The notes: generated by a model from the sequence alone, not told the origin. DNA of 64,000 bases from Bradyrhizobium sp. SZCCT0153 (GCF_018129995.1 NZ_JAFCKS010000002.1:992001-1056000), one strand, 5' to 3'. Positions 47,124-56,568 are shown, numbered from the stretch's first letter. Made by a program: numbers and translations.

Positions 47124-48350
47124 CTATGAGTGCGCTCTGAGGCCGGCGGCCGGGGCGCTCGTGCCGGAGATGGTCGCATCTGCGATCCAGCGCGAGACGG
47201 ACCCGATGTCATCCCCGTTCTCGCGGAAGGAGCGCAGCTGGAATTCCGCGGAGCTTCCGCGCTCCACGATGGTCCGGCAGTGCTCGACCTCCGCGGCGCA
47301 ATTCAGCGCGGCCGCGTCCTCGGCGATGTCGTCGATCGCGCGCGCGAGCAGCTCCGCGATGGTGACCGGCCCGTCCCTGGAGGCAAAGATGCAATCGGTG
47401 CCGTAGCGCTGGGCGCGCCATTTGTTCTCCACCGCGACCGCGCGCTCGACCGCGGTGACCTGTTTCGACAGGTAAGGCCGCAGATAGAGATAGCGGGTCA
47501 GGCAGCGATAGAGCGAGGCGATGGCAACGGCGTCGTCGACGAACGTGCAGGTGTCGGGCGCGCGCAACTCCAGGGTCGGGTGCTTCATGGATGGACGCAT
47601 GGCCCACCAGATGTGACTTTCATCAGGGATCACGCCGGAGCGCTGCAACGCGCCGACATATTCGTCGTAGTCCTGCCTGCTCTCGAACAATTCGGGCAGG
47701 CCGGTACGCGGCAGCTCTGAATAGGCGGCGAGCCGGTAGCCTTTCAGTCCGGTCTTGTGCGAATTCCAGAACGGGGAGGAAGCCGACAGGGCGATGAACA
47801 ACGGCAGATACGGCAGCATCGCCCGCATCACCGCCATGCGCTTTTCGGGATCTGGCAACTGGACGTGGACATGCATGCCGCACATCATGTTGCGGTGACC
47901 GATGCTGCGCAGATCCTCGATCATCTCCTCGTAGCGCGGCTTCGGGCTCGGCTGTGACATGCGCCAGACCGCGGTCGGATGCGTGCCGCAGGCCATGATC
48001 ACGAAGCCGTATTGCGCGGCGACGTTGGCGACTTCGCGGCGCAGGAAACGGAGCTCTTCGCGCGCGTCGTTGACGTCGACGTGAACGTTGGTGGCGACCT
48101 CGATCTGGGACTGCAGCATCTCGCGCATCGCCTGGCCGCCGGTCGACCAGTTCGCCGATTCGAACAGCTCGTTGGGAGTCTGGATCGCGACTTCAAGGCT
48201 ACGGCGGTCGGCGAGGAAGTATTCCTCCTCGATGCCGAACGAATATTCCTCCGCCTTGCCGCCTCCGCCGGCGGAGCGGATGACGAGATGCTGCTTGTCG
48301 TCGGAAGAATCGAGCCGCAGCAGTTTCAGAACGTCTGAAGCAAATGTCAT
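47124..48350 (-). CDS. ybdK: Carboxylate-amine ligase, YbdK/GCS2 type
   Basis: 408 residues. GIEEEYFLADRRSLEV (near residue 40) and GTHPTAVW, MCGMHVHVQLPDPEKR, and LRAPDTCTFVDDAVAIA are hallmarks of the YbdK subgroup of glutamate-cysteine ligases. These couple an amine or thiol amino acid to a carboxylate with ATP; exact substrate unknown. ATG 48350 fits the family; the frame extends to 48449. It starts 19 bp after the amidotransferase stop. Confidence 0.92.
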   Translation of the reverse strand: MTFASDVLKLLRLDSSDDKQHLVIRSAGGGGKAEEYSFGIEEEYFLADRRSLEVAIQTPNELFESANWSTGGQAMREMLQSQIEVATNVHVDVNDAREELRFLRREVANVAAQYGFVIMACGTHPTAVWRMSQPSPKPRYEEMIEDLRSIGHRNMMCGMHVHVQLPDPEKRMAVMRAMLPYLPLFIALSASSPFWNSHKTGLKGYRLAAYSELPRTGLPELFESRQDYDEYVGALQRSGVIPDESHIWWAMRPSMKHPTLELRAPDTCTFVDDAVAIASLYRCLTRYLYLRPYLSKQVTAVERAVAVENKWRAQRYGTDCIFASRDGPVTIAELLARAIDDIAEDAAALNCAAEVEHCRTIVERGSSAEFQLRSFRENGDDIGSVSRWIADATISGTSAPAAGLRAHS

Positions 48351-48369
48351 CGTGCACCCGGCCAAGGTA

Positions 48370-49197
48370 TTACCTGCGGGCGATAATCCTTCTGACCGGT
48401 GCGGGTTCCGCGGGGGACTCACCGGAAATTGCAAGGTCAAACGGAACAATTTTCGCGCTTTCGGACGCGCGCGCGATCAGGGCGTGATTCGCGGGGACTT
48501 CCGTCCAGTCCGTTTCCTTGTCGAACGGCTCGGATACCACGATGACCTGGCCGCCGGCCTCGCGGAAGTACAGCGTGTTCGCGGCGTCGTTGACTGCAAT
48601 TCGAAAGGCGTAGAGGTCGCGGCCATTCGAGATCGCGCTGGTGAAGCGCAGCCGCTCGCGGAGCTGGCCTTCGTTGACGAGGCCGACGAGGGCTTGCAGC
48701 ACGGCTTGCGTTGCGCCGAGCGGATCGGCATCGAGGCCCGCGCCCATCATGGCGAGGAACACGGCCTCGGAATCGGTCGTGCCCAGCCGCGAAGGGTAAT
48801 AGGCATCGGGGATCAACGCCTCGACCTTGCGCCGCAGGCGATTCCAGCTGCCGACGAATCCGTTGTGCATGAACATCCACTGGCCGCAGGCAAAGGGATG
48901 ACAATTCTGCCGCGTCACCGCCGTGCCGGTTGCGGCGCGCACATGGGCGAAAAACAGATGCGAGCGCAGATGGCGGCAGAGATAGCGGAGATTCTCGTCC
49001 GACCAGGCGGGGCGTGTTTCACGATAAAGGCCGGGTTCCGGATGTTCGCCATACCAACCGAGACCAAAGCCGTCGCCATTGGAGCCCGCCGTCGACTGCA
49101 GCGAGCGCATGCTTTGCGCGATCAGCGAATGCTCGGGCTCGGTGACGTAAGGTTCGAACGAGGTCGTCTCGCCCCGGTATGCGATCCAGCGGCACAT
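48370..49197 (-). CDS. Class II glutamine amidotransferase (GATase_4, YafJ/EgtC-like)
   Basis: 275 residues starting MCRWIAYRG; Cys2 becomes the N-terminal nucleophile after methionine removal. The HVRAAT, NCHPF and MHNGFVG motifs bind glutamine and form the oxyanion hole. The family includes EgtC, which hydrolyses gamma-glutamyl bonds in ergothioneine synthesis. ATG 49197 is the only sensible start since the nucleophile must be residue 2; a longer frame to 49251 would bury it. Same strand and close to the ligase. Confidence 0.93.
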   Translation of the reverse strand: MCRWIAYRGETTSFEPYVTEPEHSLIAQSMRSLQSTAGSNGDGFGLGWYGEHPEPGLYRETRPAWSDENLRYLCRHLRSHLFFAHVRAATGTAVTRQNCHPFACGQWMFMHNGFVGSWNRLRRKVEALIPDAYYPSRLGTTDSEAVFLAMMGAGLDADPLGATQAVLQALVGLVNEGQLRERLRFTSAISNGRDLYAFRIAVNDAANTLYFREAGGQVIVVSEPFDKETDWTEVPANHALIARASESAKIVPFDLAISGESPAEPAPVRRIIARR

Positions 49198-49282
49198 GAG
49201 GGTTCCTTGGGCTTCCTGTCGGGCGCCAGATGGGGTGCTGAGATGCATCAACCAACCTGACGGGAAGATGGTTCCCGGCGTT

Positions 49283-49879
49283 CTAATCCTGTCCGCCGAG
49301 AGTTTCGACGTAAGGCTTGCCGTAAGGATAAAAATGCTCCTTGCGGCCTTGCTCCCAGAGAGCTTTCAGCCCGGCCGCGGTGATGTCCCAATCCGGACGG
49401 CACTTCATGCTGACCGCTCGCAGATCCTGGCGAAGCTCTTCGACCGACGGACGGCCGAAGAACCAGTAGCCATTGTAGATCCTGTGAACGACGAGGCGGG
49501 GCTCGAGCACGATGACGTGGGGGATCATCGGATTGTGGACGGGATCGGTGTATTCGGCGATATCGAGGTCCTTCTGAACGAGGCGCCGCGAATCCGACAG
49601 GAAGGGCCAGTGCGCTCCGACACCGCTGCGATACTCGTTGGTCTGGGCGATGTTGTCGGTGGTGATCGTGACTAGCCGGCAATAGCCCACCTCCATCTCG
49701 CGATGGAGTTGCAGCAGGCCTTCGGCCTGGCGGCGATCCTTCGGACAGAATCCGCCGCGACCGAGAACGAGCACCATGGGATCGGCCGCCTGCAGATCCG
49801 AGAGCTTTCGGTGCTTGCCGGTGTGGTCGCTCAGCTCGTAATCCGGGAAGGTTGCTCCCGGCACCATGTCAGTTCGCAT
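49283..49879 (-). CDS. Peroxiredoxin-like (AhpC/TSA) protein
   Basis: 198 residues. Thioredoxin fold with GGFCPKDRRQ (peroxidatic Cys45; arginine nearby as in Prx). No clear resolving cysteine beyond Cys67 of GYCRLV. C-terminal extension from about 130 with GYWFFGRPSVEELRQDL. Reduces peroxides or acts as redoxin. It follows the MOSC fusion gene by 15 bp and is presumably in the same transcript. Confidence 0.88.
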   Translation of the reverse strand: MRTDMVPGATFPDYELSDHTGKHRKLSDLQAADPMVLVLGRGGFCPKDRRQAEGLLQLHREMEVGYCRLVTITTDNIAQTNEYRSGVGAHWPFLSDSRRLVQKDLDIAEYTDPVHNPMIPHVIVLEPRLVVHRIYNGYWFFGRPSVEELRQDLRAVSMKCRPDWDITAAGLKALWEQGRKEHFYPYGKPYVETLGGQD

Positions 49880-49894
49880 CAGACACTCCCACTT

Positions 49895-51655
49895 TCACAG
49901 ATCGAGCACGAGGTCGCTTCGGGGCCGTGAGCAGCAGATCAGGACATTTCCGTCCGCCGGTCCGTCGAGGGGATCCGGCGCATAGCTGACCACTCCCGCA
50001 ATGAGCCCGCTTTCGCAGTTGTGGCAGACGCCGGTCCGGCACGACCAGCGCACCGGCACGTCGCATGCTTCGGCCAGCTCCAGCAGGCTGGCATAGGACG
50101 GTCCCCAGCAGACGTTGAGGCCACTACGGGCGAATGAAACCATCGGGCCGGGGCCGGGCGCCCCCATGGGCACATGTACAGGCTTCGGCAGCGAGGCCGC
50201 GATGCCGGGCGTCAGGGATGGCCTGGCACCGAACAATTCCGTGTGGATGTGACCGGGCGAGACGCCCAAATTTGCGAGGCCCGCCGTGAGATCGCTCATG
50301 AAGGCCGTCGGTCCGCAGAGATAGTAGTCCGCATCGCGCGGCACATCGAGCCTCAGGAGCAGGCGCCCATCCAGACGTCCGGTGGTGTCGAAATCCACGC
50401 CGGGACGATCGCCCGGCTCAGGGGCGCTGTAGCAGACGTGGCTGTGATGGTGAGCCAGCGCAGCCAACAGCCCGCGCGCCTCGACGGCGAACGCATGTTC
50501 GCGGCCGTTGCGGGCGCCGTGCAGCCACCAGACGTCCCGTGTCGCCGCCTCCGCGGCAAGCGCGTGGAGCATGGCGAGCACCGGCGTCACGCCGATGCCG
50601 GCGCTCAGCAGGACGACGGGCCTTGCCTCCTGCCGCAGCGTGAAGTTCCCGCGCGGCGCGCCGACCCGCACGACGTCGCCCGGTCGGAGCTCGTCGGCGA
50701 TGTAGAGGCTGGCGGCACCGTGCGCCTCGCGCTTGATGCTGATGCGGTAGGATGCGATGTCGGAGCCGCTCGACAGCGAATAGCTGCGCATTATCGCTCG
50801 CGCCGCCGGGGGCTCGAGCTGGACGACGACGAACTGGCCGGGCAGGGCGGCGGCCACGGGATGTCCGTCGATGGGATCGAGGATCAGCGACGTCACGTTG
50901 CCGCTCTCGGCGATCTTGCGCGACACACGAAACGGTCGAAAACCGTGCCATGCCGGAGGCGGGCTCGAACCCGGTCCGAGCCCGGCGTTTCCCGCGGCCG
51001 TATTCTTCCCGCGCTGCTGCTCGAGCAGCGCCGCGAAAGAACGACGCCAGCCGCGGCTCAGCGCCGGAATCCGCAGTGCGCGCTCCAGGCGTTCGCGCGG
51101 GTGAGGCGGCATGTAAAGCAGCGCATTGATCTCAAACACGCTCATGCGCTCGGGCCCGCGGGCGACCCGCGTGATCTCGTCATCGGCTTCGACGTCGCCC
51201 TCCTCGATCACGCGAAAATAGAAACCGGGCCGGCCGTGCTTGACGAGCAGCGCGGGCATGTCCGGCTCCTCCATGCGAATGCCGAGGCGGTAGCAGGTGA
51301 CGCGCGGCTGCGTCACCTCGAACAGGGCAGAGCCGATCCTGTAGCGGTCGCCGATGCACACGTCGGTGTCGGCGAGGCCCTCGACGGTGAAATTCTCGCC
51401 GAATTGACCGTGGACGAGGTTCGACCGGCTTAGGTGCTCCTGCCAATATCGATAGGACTCGTCCTGGTAGACGAAGACGGCACGATGTTCGCCGCCATGA
51501 CCGGCCGTATCGCCCTGGCTGTCGCCATCGATGTTGAGCCTGCGCACCCTGCGCGGGCCCTCGATGGGCGCCTTCCAGATGCCGGTATGAACGGTCCTGC
51601 CTTGCCAGGCGACGTCGCGCGGCAGGCCGACATTGACGGAAAGCAGACGTGCCAT
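49895..51655 (-). CDS. MOSC-ferredoxin reductase-2Fe-2S fusion oxidoreductase
   Basis: 586 residues from ATG 51655. Order: MOSC sulfur/molybdenum-carrier domain (1-165) with the conserved cysteine 121 in TQPRVTCYRLG; a helical 3-alpha linker (175-215); flavodoxin-reductase FAD domain (RSYSLSS, near 310); NAD domain (GIGVTPVLAML); and a plant-type 2Fe-2S domain at the C-terminus (WSCRTGVCHNC and a later Cys). Resembles YiiM-Hmp-like hybrid electron-transfer proteins that may reduce N-hydroxylated compounds. First gene of the minus-strand run. Confidence 0.92.
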   Translation of the reverse strand: MARLLSVNVGLPRDVAWQGRTVHTGIWKAPIEGPRRVRRLNIDGDSQGDTAGHGGEHRAVFVYQDESYRYWQEHLSRSNLVHGQFGENFTVEGLADTDVCIGDRYRIGSALFEVTQPRVTCYRLGIRMEEPDMPALLVKHGRPGFYFRVIEEGDVEADDEITRVARGPERMSVFEINALLYMPPHPRERLERALRIPALSRGWRRSFAALLEQQRGKNTAAGNAGLGPGSSPPPAWHGFRPFRVSRKIAESGNVTSLILDPIDGHPVAAALPGQFVVVQLEPPAARAIMRSYSLSSGSDIASYRISIKREAHGAASLYIADELRPGDVVRVGAPRGNFTLRQEARPVVLLSAGIGVTPVLAMLHALAAEAATRDVWWLHGARNGREHAFAVEARGLLAALAHHHSHVCYSAPEPGDRPGVDFDTTGRLDGRLLLRLDVPRDADYYLCGPTAFMSDLTAGLANLGVSPGHIHTELFGARPSLTPGIAASLPKPVHVPMGAPGPGPMVSFARSGLNVCWGPSYASLLELAEACDVPVRWSCRTGVCHNCESGLIAGVVSYAPDPLDGPADGNVLICCSRPRSDLVLDL

Positions 51656-51840
51656 GCGTATTTCCCGGCGTAACGAATGCCACTGCGCAATCCGGCGATT
51701 TCCAGATTTCTGCATCGCCAATCTGCACCCAGGCCGGACTATTGGCCCGTTAGTCGTTGTTAGACGTTGCGAGACAGCCTTGCTCCCGGCTCTCTTTGCT
51801 CCAATTTGAACAGCGGAAACCGCAAGAACGGGAGATGGCG

Positions 51841-52221
51841 ATGAATGATCAGGCCAGGCTGGCCGCGCTCCGGCGCCATTGGGACGCTTCGGACGCGAAC
51901 GATTTCGAGGCCGAGCACGACATCTATCGCGAGGACGCGGTGCTCGACTATCCGCAATCGGGCGAACGTATCTGCGGCCGCCGGAATATCCAGGAGAGCC
52001 GGTTCGTGCAGCCCAACAAGAAGCGCTTCACGGTTCGTCGGATCATCGGCGGCGGCGATCTCTGGGTGAGCGAGTTCGTGCTCACCTATGACGGCGTGCC
52101 GTCCTACGTCGTCAGCATCATGGAATTCAGCGACGGGTTGGTGGCGCACGAAACGCAGTATTTCGGCGACAGGTTCGATCCTTCGCCCTCGCGTGCGCAT
52201 CTTGTCGAGCGGATGGGGTAA
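51841..52221 (+). CDS. SnoaL/NTF2-like protein
   Basis: 126 residues. GGAG six bases before ATG 51841. NTF2-like cone fold: ALRRHWDASDANDFEAEHDIY helix, AVLDYPQSGERICGRRNIQE, EFSDGLVAHETQYFGD. Members include isomerases and dehydratases; substrate unknown. Divergent from the MOSC fusion. Confidence 0.88.
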   Translation: MNDQARLAALRRHWDASDANDFEAEHDIYREDAVLDYPQSGERICGRRNIQESRFVQPNKKRFTVRRIIGGGDLWVSEFVLTYDGVPSYVVSIMEFSDGLVAHETQYFGDRFDPSPSRAHLVERMG

Positions 52222-52507
52222 AAGCGATTCCCGGACTCGCGACGCGCGTCAACCTGGAACCCGATGCGGCGGCTGGTCGCAGTCTCCTCGCCTTGATTCC
52301 GACAGGCCCATCTTTAAGTGTGAGACGAACAAGAATCCGGGCCCCTCTGGCGAGGACGCCGACGAATGTCGGCAAACCTCGCGATGTCGGATGACCTGTC
52401 CCGCGCGAATGCGATGGATCGGCCGATCGTCGGGCCTTCCTTGGTTCTCTCCGACCCAATCGTCCCCATCGCAGCTCCGCGCGGCCATCTCACAAGCTTG
52501 AGGAGCC

Positions 52508-52972
52508 ATGATGTCTGACGCTGCCACTTCCAATCCGATCGAAATCGAGATCACCGAACCGTCCGGCCTGAACGAGCAGGCCGCGGTGGCGCTGGTCATC
52601 GCCGGCGCGCTCGTCGCGGTGGCCGACCGGCGCGTCTCGCCGGTCGAGCGCGACGAGGTGATCCGCTTCATCAGGGATCGCGGATTGGCGCCGCATATCA
52701 GCGAAGACCGATTGTTCGCGATGTTCGACGCGCTGGCGGAACGTTTGGAGGAGCCGGACTTTGCCAATGTGGTGATCGACACGCTGCGGCCGGTTTCGAA
52801 CATGTCGCTCTCGAGCCACCTGATGGAGCTGTCGGAGCGCGTCGCGGCCGCGGACGAGGACGTGCATCCCCATGAGGTGCAGGCGATCAAGCTGCTGCGG
52901 CTGCTGACGCTGGTATTGCCCCGCGCCAAGCAGGTCGGACCGGGTGCGGCAGGCACGGTCCCGAAGGAGTGA
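52508..52972 (+). CDS. TerB-like helical protein
   Basis: 154 residues. The all-helical TerB pattern is visible (LVAVADRRVSPVERDEVIRF, then VAAADEDVHPHEVQAIKLL), with acidic residues for metal or tellurite-resistance complex contact. Ribosome site AGGAG. It overlaps the following gene slightly and leads a four-gene set with TerC-like and UPF0114 proteins. Confidence 0.87.
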   Translation: MMSDAATSNPIEIEITEPSGLNEQAAVALVIAGALVAVADRRVSPVERDEVIRFIRDRGLAPHISEDRLFAMFDALAERLEEPDFANVVIDTLRPVSNMSLSSHLMELSERVAAADEDVHPHEVQAIKLLRLLTLVLPRAKQVGPGAAGTVPKE

Positions 52973-52974
52973 GC

Positions 52975-53337
52975 ATGAGCGCAACATCGGACGAGCGTAC
53001 GACCGGGACCGAGGACGCCGCCCGCCAGATGGCCGGCGGCGATCCGCGCCTTGACAAGCTCGTCGATCGCCTGCCGCCGCGCGTGGGCGACACCGTCACC
53101 TATCTGCTCAAACCGTCCAGCCGCTGGGTGAGGATCCCCTCGGGCGCGCTGCTGATCGTCGGCGGCGTGCTCTCCTTTCTGCCGGTGCTCGGCGTCTGGA
53201 TGCTGCCGCTCGGCCTCGCGCTGCTCGCGGAAGACGTGCCCGCGCTGCGCTCCTCGCGCGCCAAGGTCCTGGATTGGGTTGAGCGGAAGAAGCCGCACTG
53301 GCTCGATCCGTCCGCACCGAAAAACGATCGATCATGA
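52975..53337 (+). CDS. Small membrane protein in the Ter-like operon
   Basis: 120 residues, start ATG 52975 with AAGGAG upstream. Two membrane helices (about 55-95) in RWVRIPSGALLIVGGVLSFL. The end overlaps the TerC-like gene by 4 bp (ATGA). Bradyrhizobium and related species carry similar proteins next to TerC; function unknown. Confidence 0.8.
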   Translation: MSATSDERTTGTEDAARQMAGGDPRLDKLVDRLPPRVGDTVTYLLKPSSRWVRIPSGALLIVGGVLSFLPVLGVWMLPLGLALLAEDVPALRSSRAKVLDWVERKKPHWLDPSAPKNDRS

Positions 53338-53972
53338 CCGAATTCATCACCACCGACGCGCTCACCGCGCTGCTTCAGGTCGTCCTGATCGACCTCGTGC
53401 TCGCCGGCGACAACGCCGTCGTCATCGGCCTTGCCGCCGCCGGCCTGCCGGCAGAGCAGCGCCGGCGCGCCATCGTCGTCGGCATCATTGCCGCCACCGT
53501 CTTGCGCATCGCCTTTGCCGGCGTCGCGACCCAGCTCCTGCAGGTGATCGGCCTCCTGCTCGCCGGCGGCGTGCTGCTGCTCTGGGTCTGCTGGAAGATG
53601 TGGCGCGAGCTGCGCGAGCAGGCCGCGCATGCGAACGAGCTCGCGTTCAGCCATGGCGGCGGCGGAGGCGCGGCTGCTGCCCCGCGAAAGTCATTCAGCC
53701 AGGCGGCCGTGCAGATCGTCGCTGCCGACGTCTCGATGTCGCTCGACAACGTGCTCGCGGTCGCGGGTGCCGCGCGCGAGCATCCCTACATCCTCGCCTT
53801 CGGCCTGCTGCTGTCGGTCGCGCTGATGGGCGTCGCCGCCGATCTGCTCGGCCGCGTGCTGCAGAAGCAGCGCTGGATCGGCTATGTCGGCCTCGCCATC
53901 ATCGTCTACGTCGCCTTCGAGATGATCTATCGCGGCTCGCTCGAGCTCGCGCCTGTGATCGCGAGTCTCTGA
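53334..53972 (+). CDS. TerC/YjbE family membrane protein
   Basis: 212 residues with seven helices. The two TerC motifs LVLAGDNAVVIGLAA and VSMSLDNVLAVAGAA contain the paired Asp-Asn that bind metal. Implicated in metal (Mn2+) export or tellurite resistance. A glycine-rich cytoplasmic loop separates the two halves. Confidence 0.93.
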   Translation: MTEFITTDALTALLQVVLIDLVLAGDNAVVIGLAAAGLPAEQRRRAIVVGIIAATVLRIAFAGVATQLLQVIGLLLAGGVLLLWVCWKMWRELREQAAHANELAFSHGGGGGAAAAPRKSFSQAAVQIVAADVSMSLDNVLAVAGAAREHPYILAFGLLLSVALMGVAADLLGRVLQKQRWIGYVGLAIIVYVAFEMIYRGSLELAPVIASL

Positions 53973-54005
53973 GGCAACGTGTCTGTCCGTCATCCGGAGT
54001 GATCA

Positions 54006-54590
54006 ATGAGTTCTGAACCCAAAGCACCTTCGGCGCGTTCCGCGACGGCGCCGCAAATCGGCCCGTTTGCGCAACTCATCTTCGGCTCGCGCTGGCTGCA
54101 GGTGCCGCTCTATGTCGGCCTCATCGTCGCGCAGGCGGTCTACGTGCTGCTGTTCCTGAAGGAGCTCTGGCACCTGGTCTTGCACTCGTTCGACGCCAGC
54201 GAGCAGCAGATCATGCTGGTCGTGCTCGGGCTGATCGACGTCGTCATGATCTCGAACCTGCTGGTGATGGTGATCGTCGGCGGCTACGAGACCTTCGTCT
54301 CGCGCCTGAATTTGAGCGGCCATCCCGACGAGCCGGAATGGCTGAGCCACGTCAATGCCAGCGTGCTCAAGATCAAGCTGGCGATGGCGATCATCGGCAT
54401 CTCCTCGATCTCGCTGCTCAGGACCTTCATCGAGGCGGGCAATCTCGGCACGACGCGCAGCAATTTCACCGAGAGCGGCGTGATGTGGCAGGTGCTGATC
54501 CACCTGACCTTCATCATCTCGGCGGTCGGCATCGCCTGGGTCGACCGCCTCAGCGAGAGCGGTCACCGCAAGGAGTCCAGGCACGCCTGA
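54006..54590 (+). CDS. UPF0114 (YqhA, TIGR00645) membrane protein
   Basis: 194 residues, three to four membrane helices. [11 protein letters not shown] and [20 protein letters not shown] are the UPF0114 signatures. Function unknown in E. coli; here it closes the TerB/TerC-like set. 33 bp from the TerC-like gene. Confidence 0.92.
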   Translation: MSSEPKAPSARSATAPQIGPFAQLIFGSRWLQVPLYVGLIVAQAVYVLLFLKELWHLVLHSFDASEQQIMLVVLGLIDVVMISNLLVMVIVGGYETFVSRLNLSGHPDEPEWLSHVNASVLKIKLAMAIIGISSISLLRTFIEAGNLGTTRSNFTESGVMWQVLIHLTFIISAVGIAWVDRLSESGHRKESRHA

Positions 54591-54610
54591 GCCCGCGACC
54601 GGGACCCCGT

Positions 54611-54847
54611 TCAGAGACGACGGCCCCGCGCCGGCGTCTCCGAGGGCGCCTCGCCGAAGGTCATCTTGTAGCCTCTCGCGAAATCGCCCATTTGCCAGAA
54701 GCCGTTGCCGAGTGCTGCGGCCTTGACGCTCACGCCGGCGCTGGCGGTCATGAGCTGGATGCGGGTCGACCACAGCCGCTTGAGACGCAGACAATGATGC
54801 TGGCTGACGCCGTGCACGGCGCGCGTGGCGGTCTCGAGCGTTCGCAC
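54611..54847 (-). pseudogene. AraC-type regulator fragment
   Basis: About 78 codons matching only the C-terminal half of an AraC-family DNA-binding domain: GVSQHHCLRLKRLW, VKAAALGNGFWQMGDFARGY, FGEAPSETPARG. The N-terminal part and sensor domain are absent; upstream the frame enters unrelated sequence near the LysR gene. A relic from deletion. Confidence 0.7.
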
Positions 54848-54884
54848 GGGTAAAGACGGCGGCGTTCGATCACGCGACCCTTGA

Positions 54885-55823
54885 TCACGCGACCTGCGGA
54901 TATGCCGCGTTCTCCCGCCGCTCGCGCTCTCCCAGTTCGCGCACGAGTTCCTGAAGAAACGACTCGGTGTAGGCGGGCAGGGTGCGCTCGGCGCGAACGT
55001 AGATGCCGAGGTCGGACCAGACCGGGCTGCCGGCATTGTCGAGCGGCAGGAAGACGAGCTGGCTGTCGCGCGACAGCCGGCCGATTCCGAGCTGGGTCTG
55101 GAACGCGACGCCGACGCCGCGCGCGGCGAGTTCGCGCATCAGGTCGATCGAGTTGGCCTGGATCGCCGGCTCCGGCGTTTCCGAGAGCTGCGCGATCAGC
55201 GGCTGGAGCAGATGATAGATCGACAGCTCCGGCAACGCGTGGATGACGGGGAAGGCGAGGCATTGTGCCAGCGTGACCGTCTTGCGCCGCGCCAGCGGAT
55301 GCTCGCGCGCGACCACCGCGCCGAGGCGAAACCGCTTCAATGCGACCTGCCGCAGATCCGGCGGATGGCGCAGCGCCATGGCGATGCCGATGTCGGCCTC
55401 GCCGCGGCTCAGGGCCTCCAGCACGTCCGAGGATCCCTTCACCTCGGTGGTGAAGCTGACGCGCCGGGCGCGGGTGCGATGCGAGGCGATCAGGTCCGGC
55501 AGCACCGACTCGGTCAGCGACTCGATGCAGGCGATGCTGACGGTGCCGTGCCAGGCGCCGGAGAGGGAGGCGACATCCGAGCGGAAGCGGTCGAGGTCCT
55601 GGAGCACGTTCATGACGTGCCGGGCCAGCATCTCGCCGACCGTCGTCAGCGTCAGGCCACGCGTCGTCCGTTCGAACAGGGGTGATCCAATCTCTTGTTC
55701 CAACTTGAGAATTTGGCGGCTGACGGCAGAGGAGGCGACATTCAGGACGCGCGCTGCGGCCCGGATCGAGCCGGTGCGGCGGACCGCGTGGAAGTACTGA
55801 ATGGCCGGTGAGTGAAATCGCAT
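54885..55823 (-). CDS. LysR family transcriptional regulator
   Basis: 312 residues. N-terminal helix-turn-helix (1-60, GSIRAAARVLNVASSAVSRQ) and a LysR substrate-binding domain (90-295). It diverges from the small gene at 55969 by 145 bp. Effector unknown. Confidence 0.94.
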   Translation of the reverse strand: MRFHSPAIQYFHAVRRTGSIRAAARVLNVASSAVSRQILKLEQEIGSPLFERTTRGLTLTTVGEMLARHVMNVLQDLDRFRSDVASLSGAWHGTVSIACIESLTESVLPDLIASHRTRARRVSFTTEVKGSSDVLEALSRGEADIGIAMALRHPPDLRQVALKRFRLGAVVAREHPLARRKTVTLAQCLAFPVIHALPELSIYHLLQPLIAQLSETPEPAIQANSIDLMRELAARGVGVAFQTQLGIGRLSRDSQLVFLPLDNAGSPVWSDLGIYVRAERTLPAYTESFLQELVRELGERERRENAAYPQVA

Positions 55824-55968
55824 GGGACCCCCGGCCCATTTATAGCTGTTGCCGAAACGGCATCAACATGTGCGAAATTCTCTGCTTTTCGAGCGCGCCT
55901 CTCCAACCTAGGTTCTCCGCCGGCTTGGCCGGCCTCGCCGCCAGGCCTGCGCAACGACGCGCCAGGGG

Positions 55969-56568
55969 ATGAATTGGGTGATGATCGGAGTGGACCGGAA
56001 TATCGGTTGCGGGCCTGAGGGGGTGCGGGACAGCCGCCTGGTCGACCGCCGCCGCGCCGCCGCCTATGTCGGCGTGACCGCCGGCCGCTTCGAGCAATTG
56101 GTGCGCGACAACGTCGTGCCGCCGCCGGTGATGGTGGAGAACAAGCGGCGTTGGCCGATCGCGTTGCTCGACGTCGCCCGGGATGCAGTGGTCGGCAGCA
56201 TGCCCTGCCTGCCGCAGGTCGCGATCGACGTTGCGCCGGAAGTGCGTCCCTGCGAGCGAGACGCCGTGCCGCCCTCGCACGAGCTGCCCGACCGGGCTTG
56301 GTTCGAGCAGCGCGCGCGGTTCGTCCAGCGCGTACGCCGGTCGCTGCTCTCGGGCAACGAGATTCGTCTCTTGCGCGAGTTCAAGTTGCTCAAGCAGAAC
56401 CAGATCAGCATGTTCGGCTATTATGGAAGCTTCGAAGCCCTGATGGTGCGCGGCTACATCGTCGAGACCGCGCGAAAACCGCCGTCGAGCCGTCCGCTGG
56501 TGACCTATCGCCTGACCACGCGAGGCGAGCAGGTGATTTCCGCGCTGAAGGACGAGCCGGTGATCTGA
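55969..56568 (+). CDS. Uncharacterised DNA-binding-like protein
   Basis: 199 residues. Residues 23-75 (LVDRRRAAAYVGVTAGRFEQLV, then RWPIALLDVARD) look like an excisionase/MerR-type helix-turn-helix with a wing. The C-terminal half (NEIRLLREFKLLKQNQISMF, TYRLTTRGEQVIS) resembles a winged helix. No family recognised with confidence. Divergent from the LysR gene. Confidence 0.65.
   Translation: MNWVMIGVDRNIGCGPEGVRDSRLVDRRRAAAYVGVTAGRFEQLVRDNVVPPPVMVENKRRWPIALLDVARDAVVGSMPCLPQVAIDVAPEVRPCERDAVPPSHELPDRAWFEQRARFVQRVRRSLLSGNEIRLLREFKLLKQNQISMFGYYGSFEALMVRGYIVETARKPPSSRPLVTYRLTTRGEQVISALKDEPVI

Noticed and set aside
47124..49197. Ergothioneine EgtA-EgtC pair
   Set aside because: Ligase and amidotransferase families match, but no EgtB or EgtD is in the window and the ligase is the YbdK subtype, so the pathway cannot be claimed.
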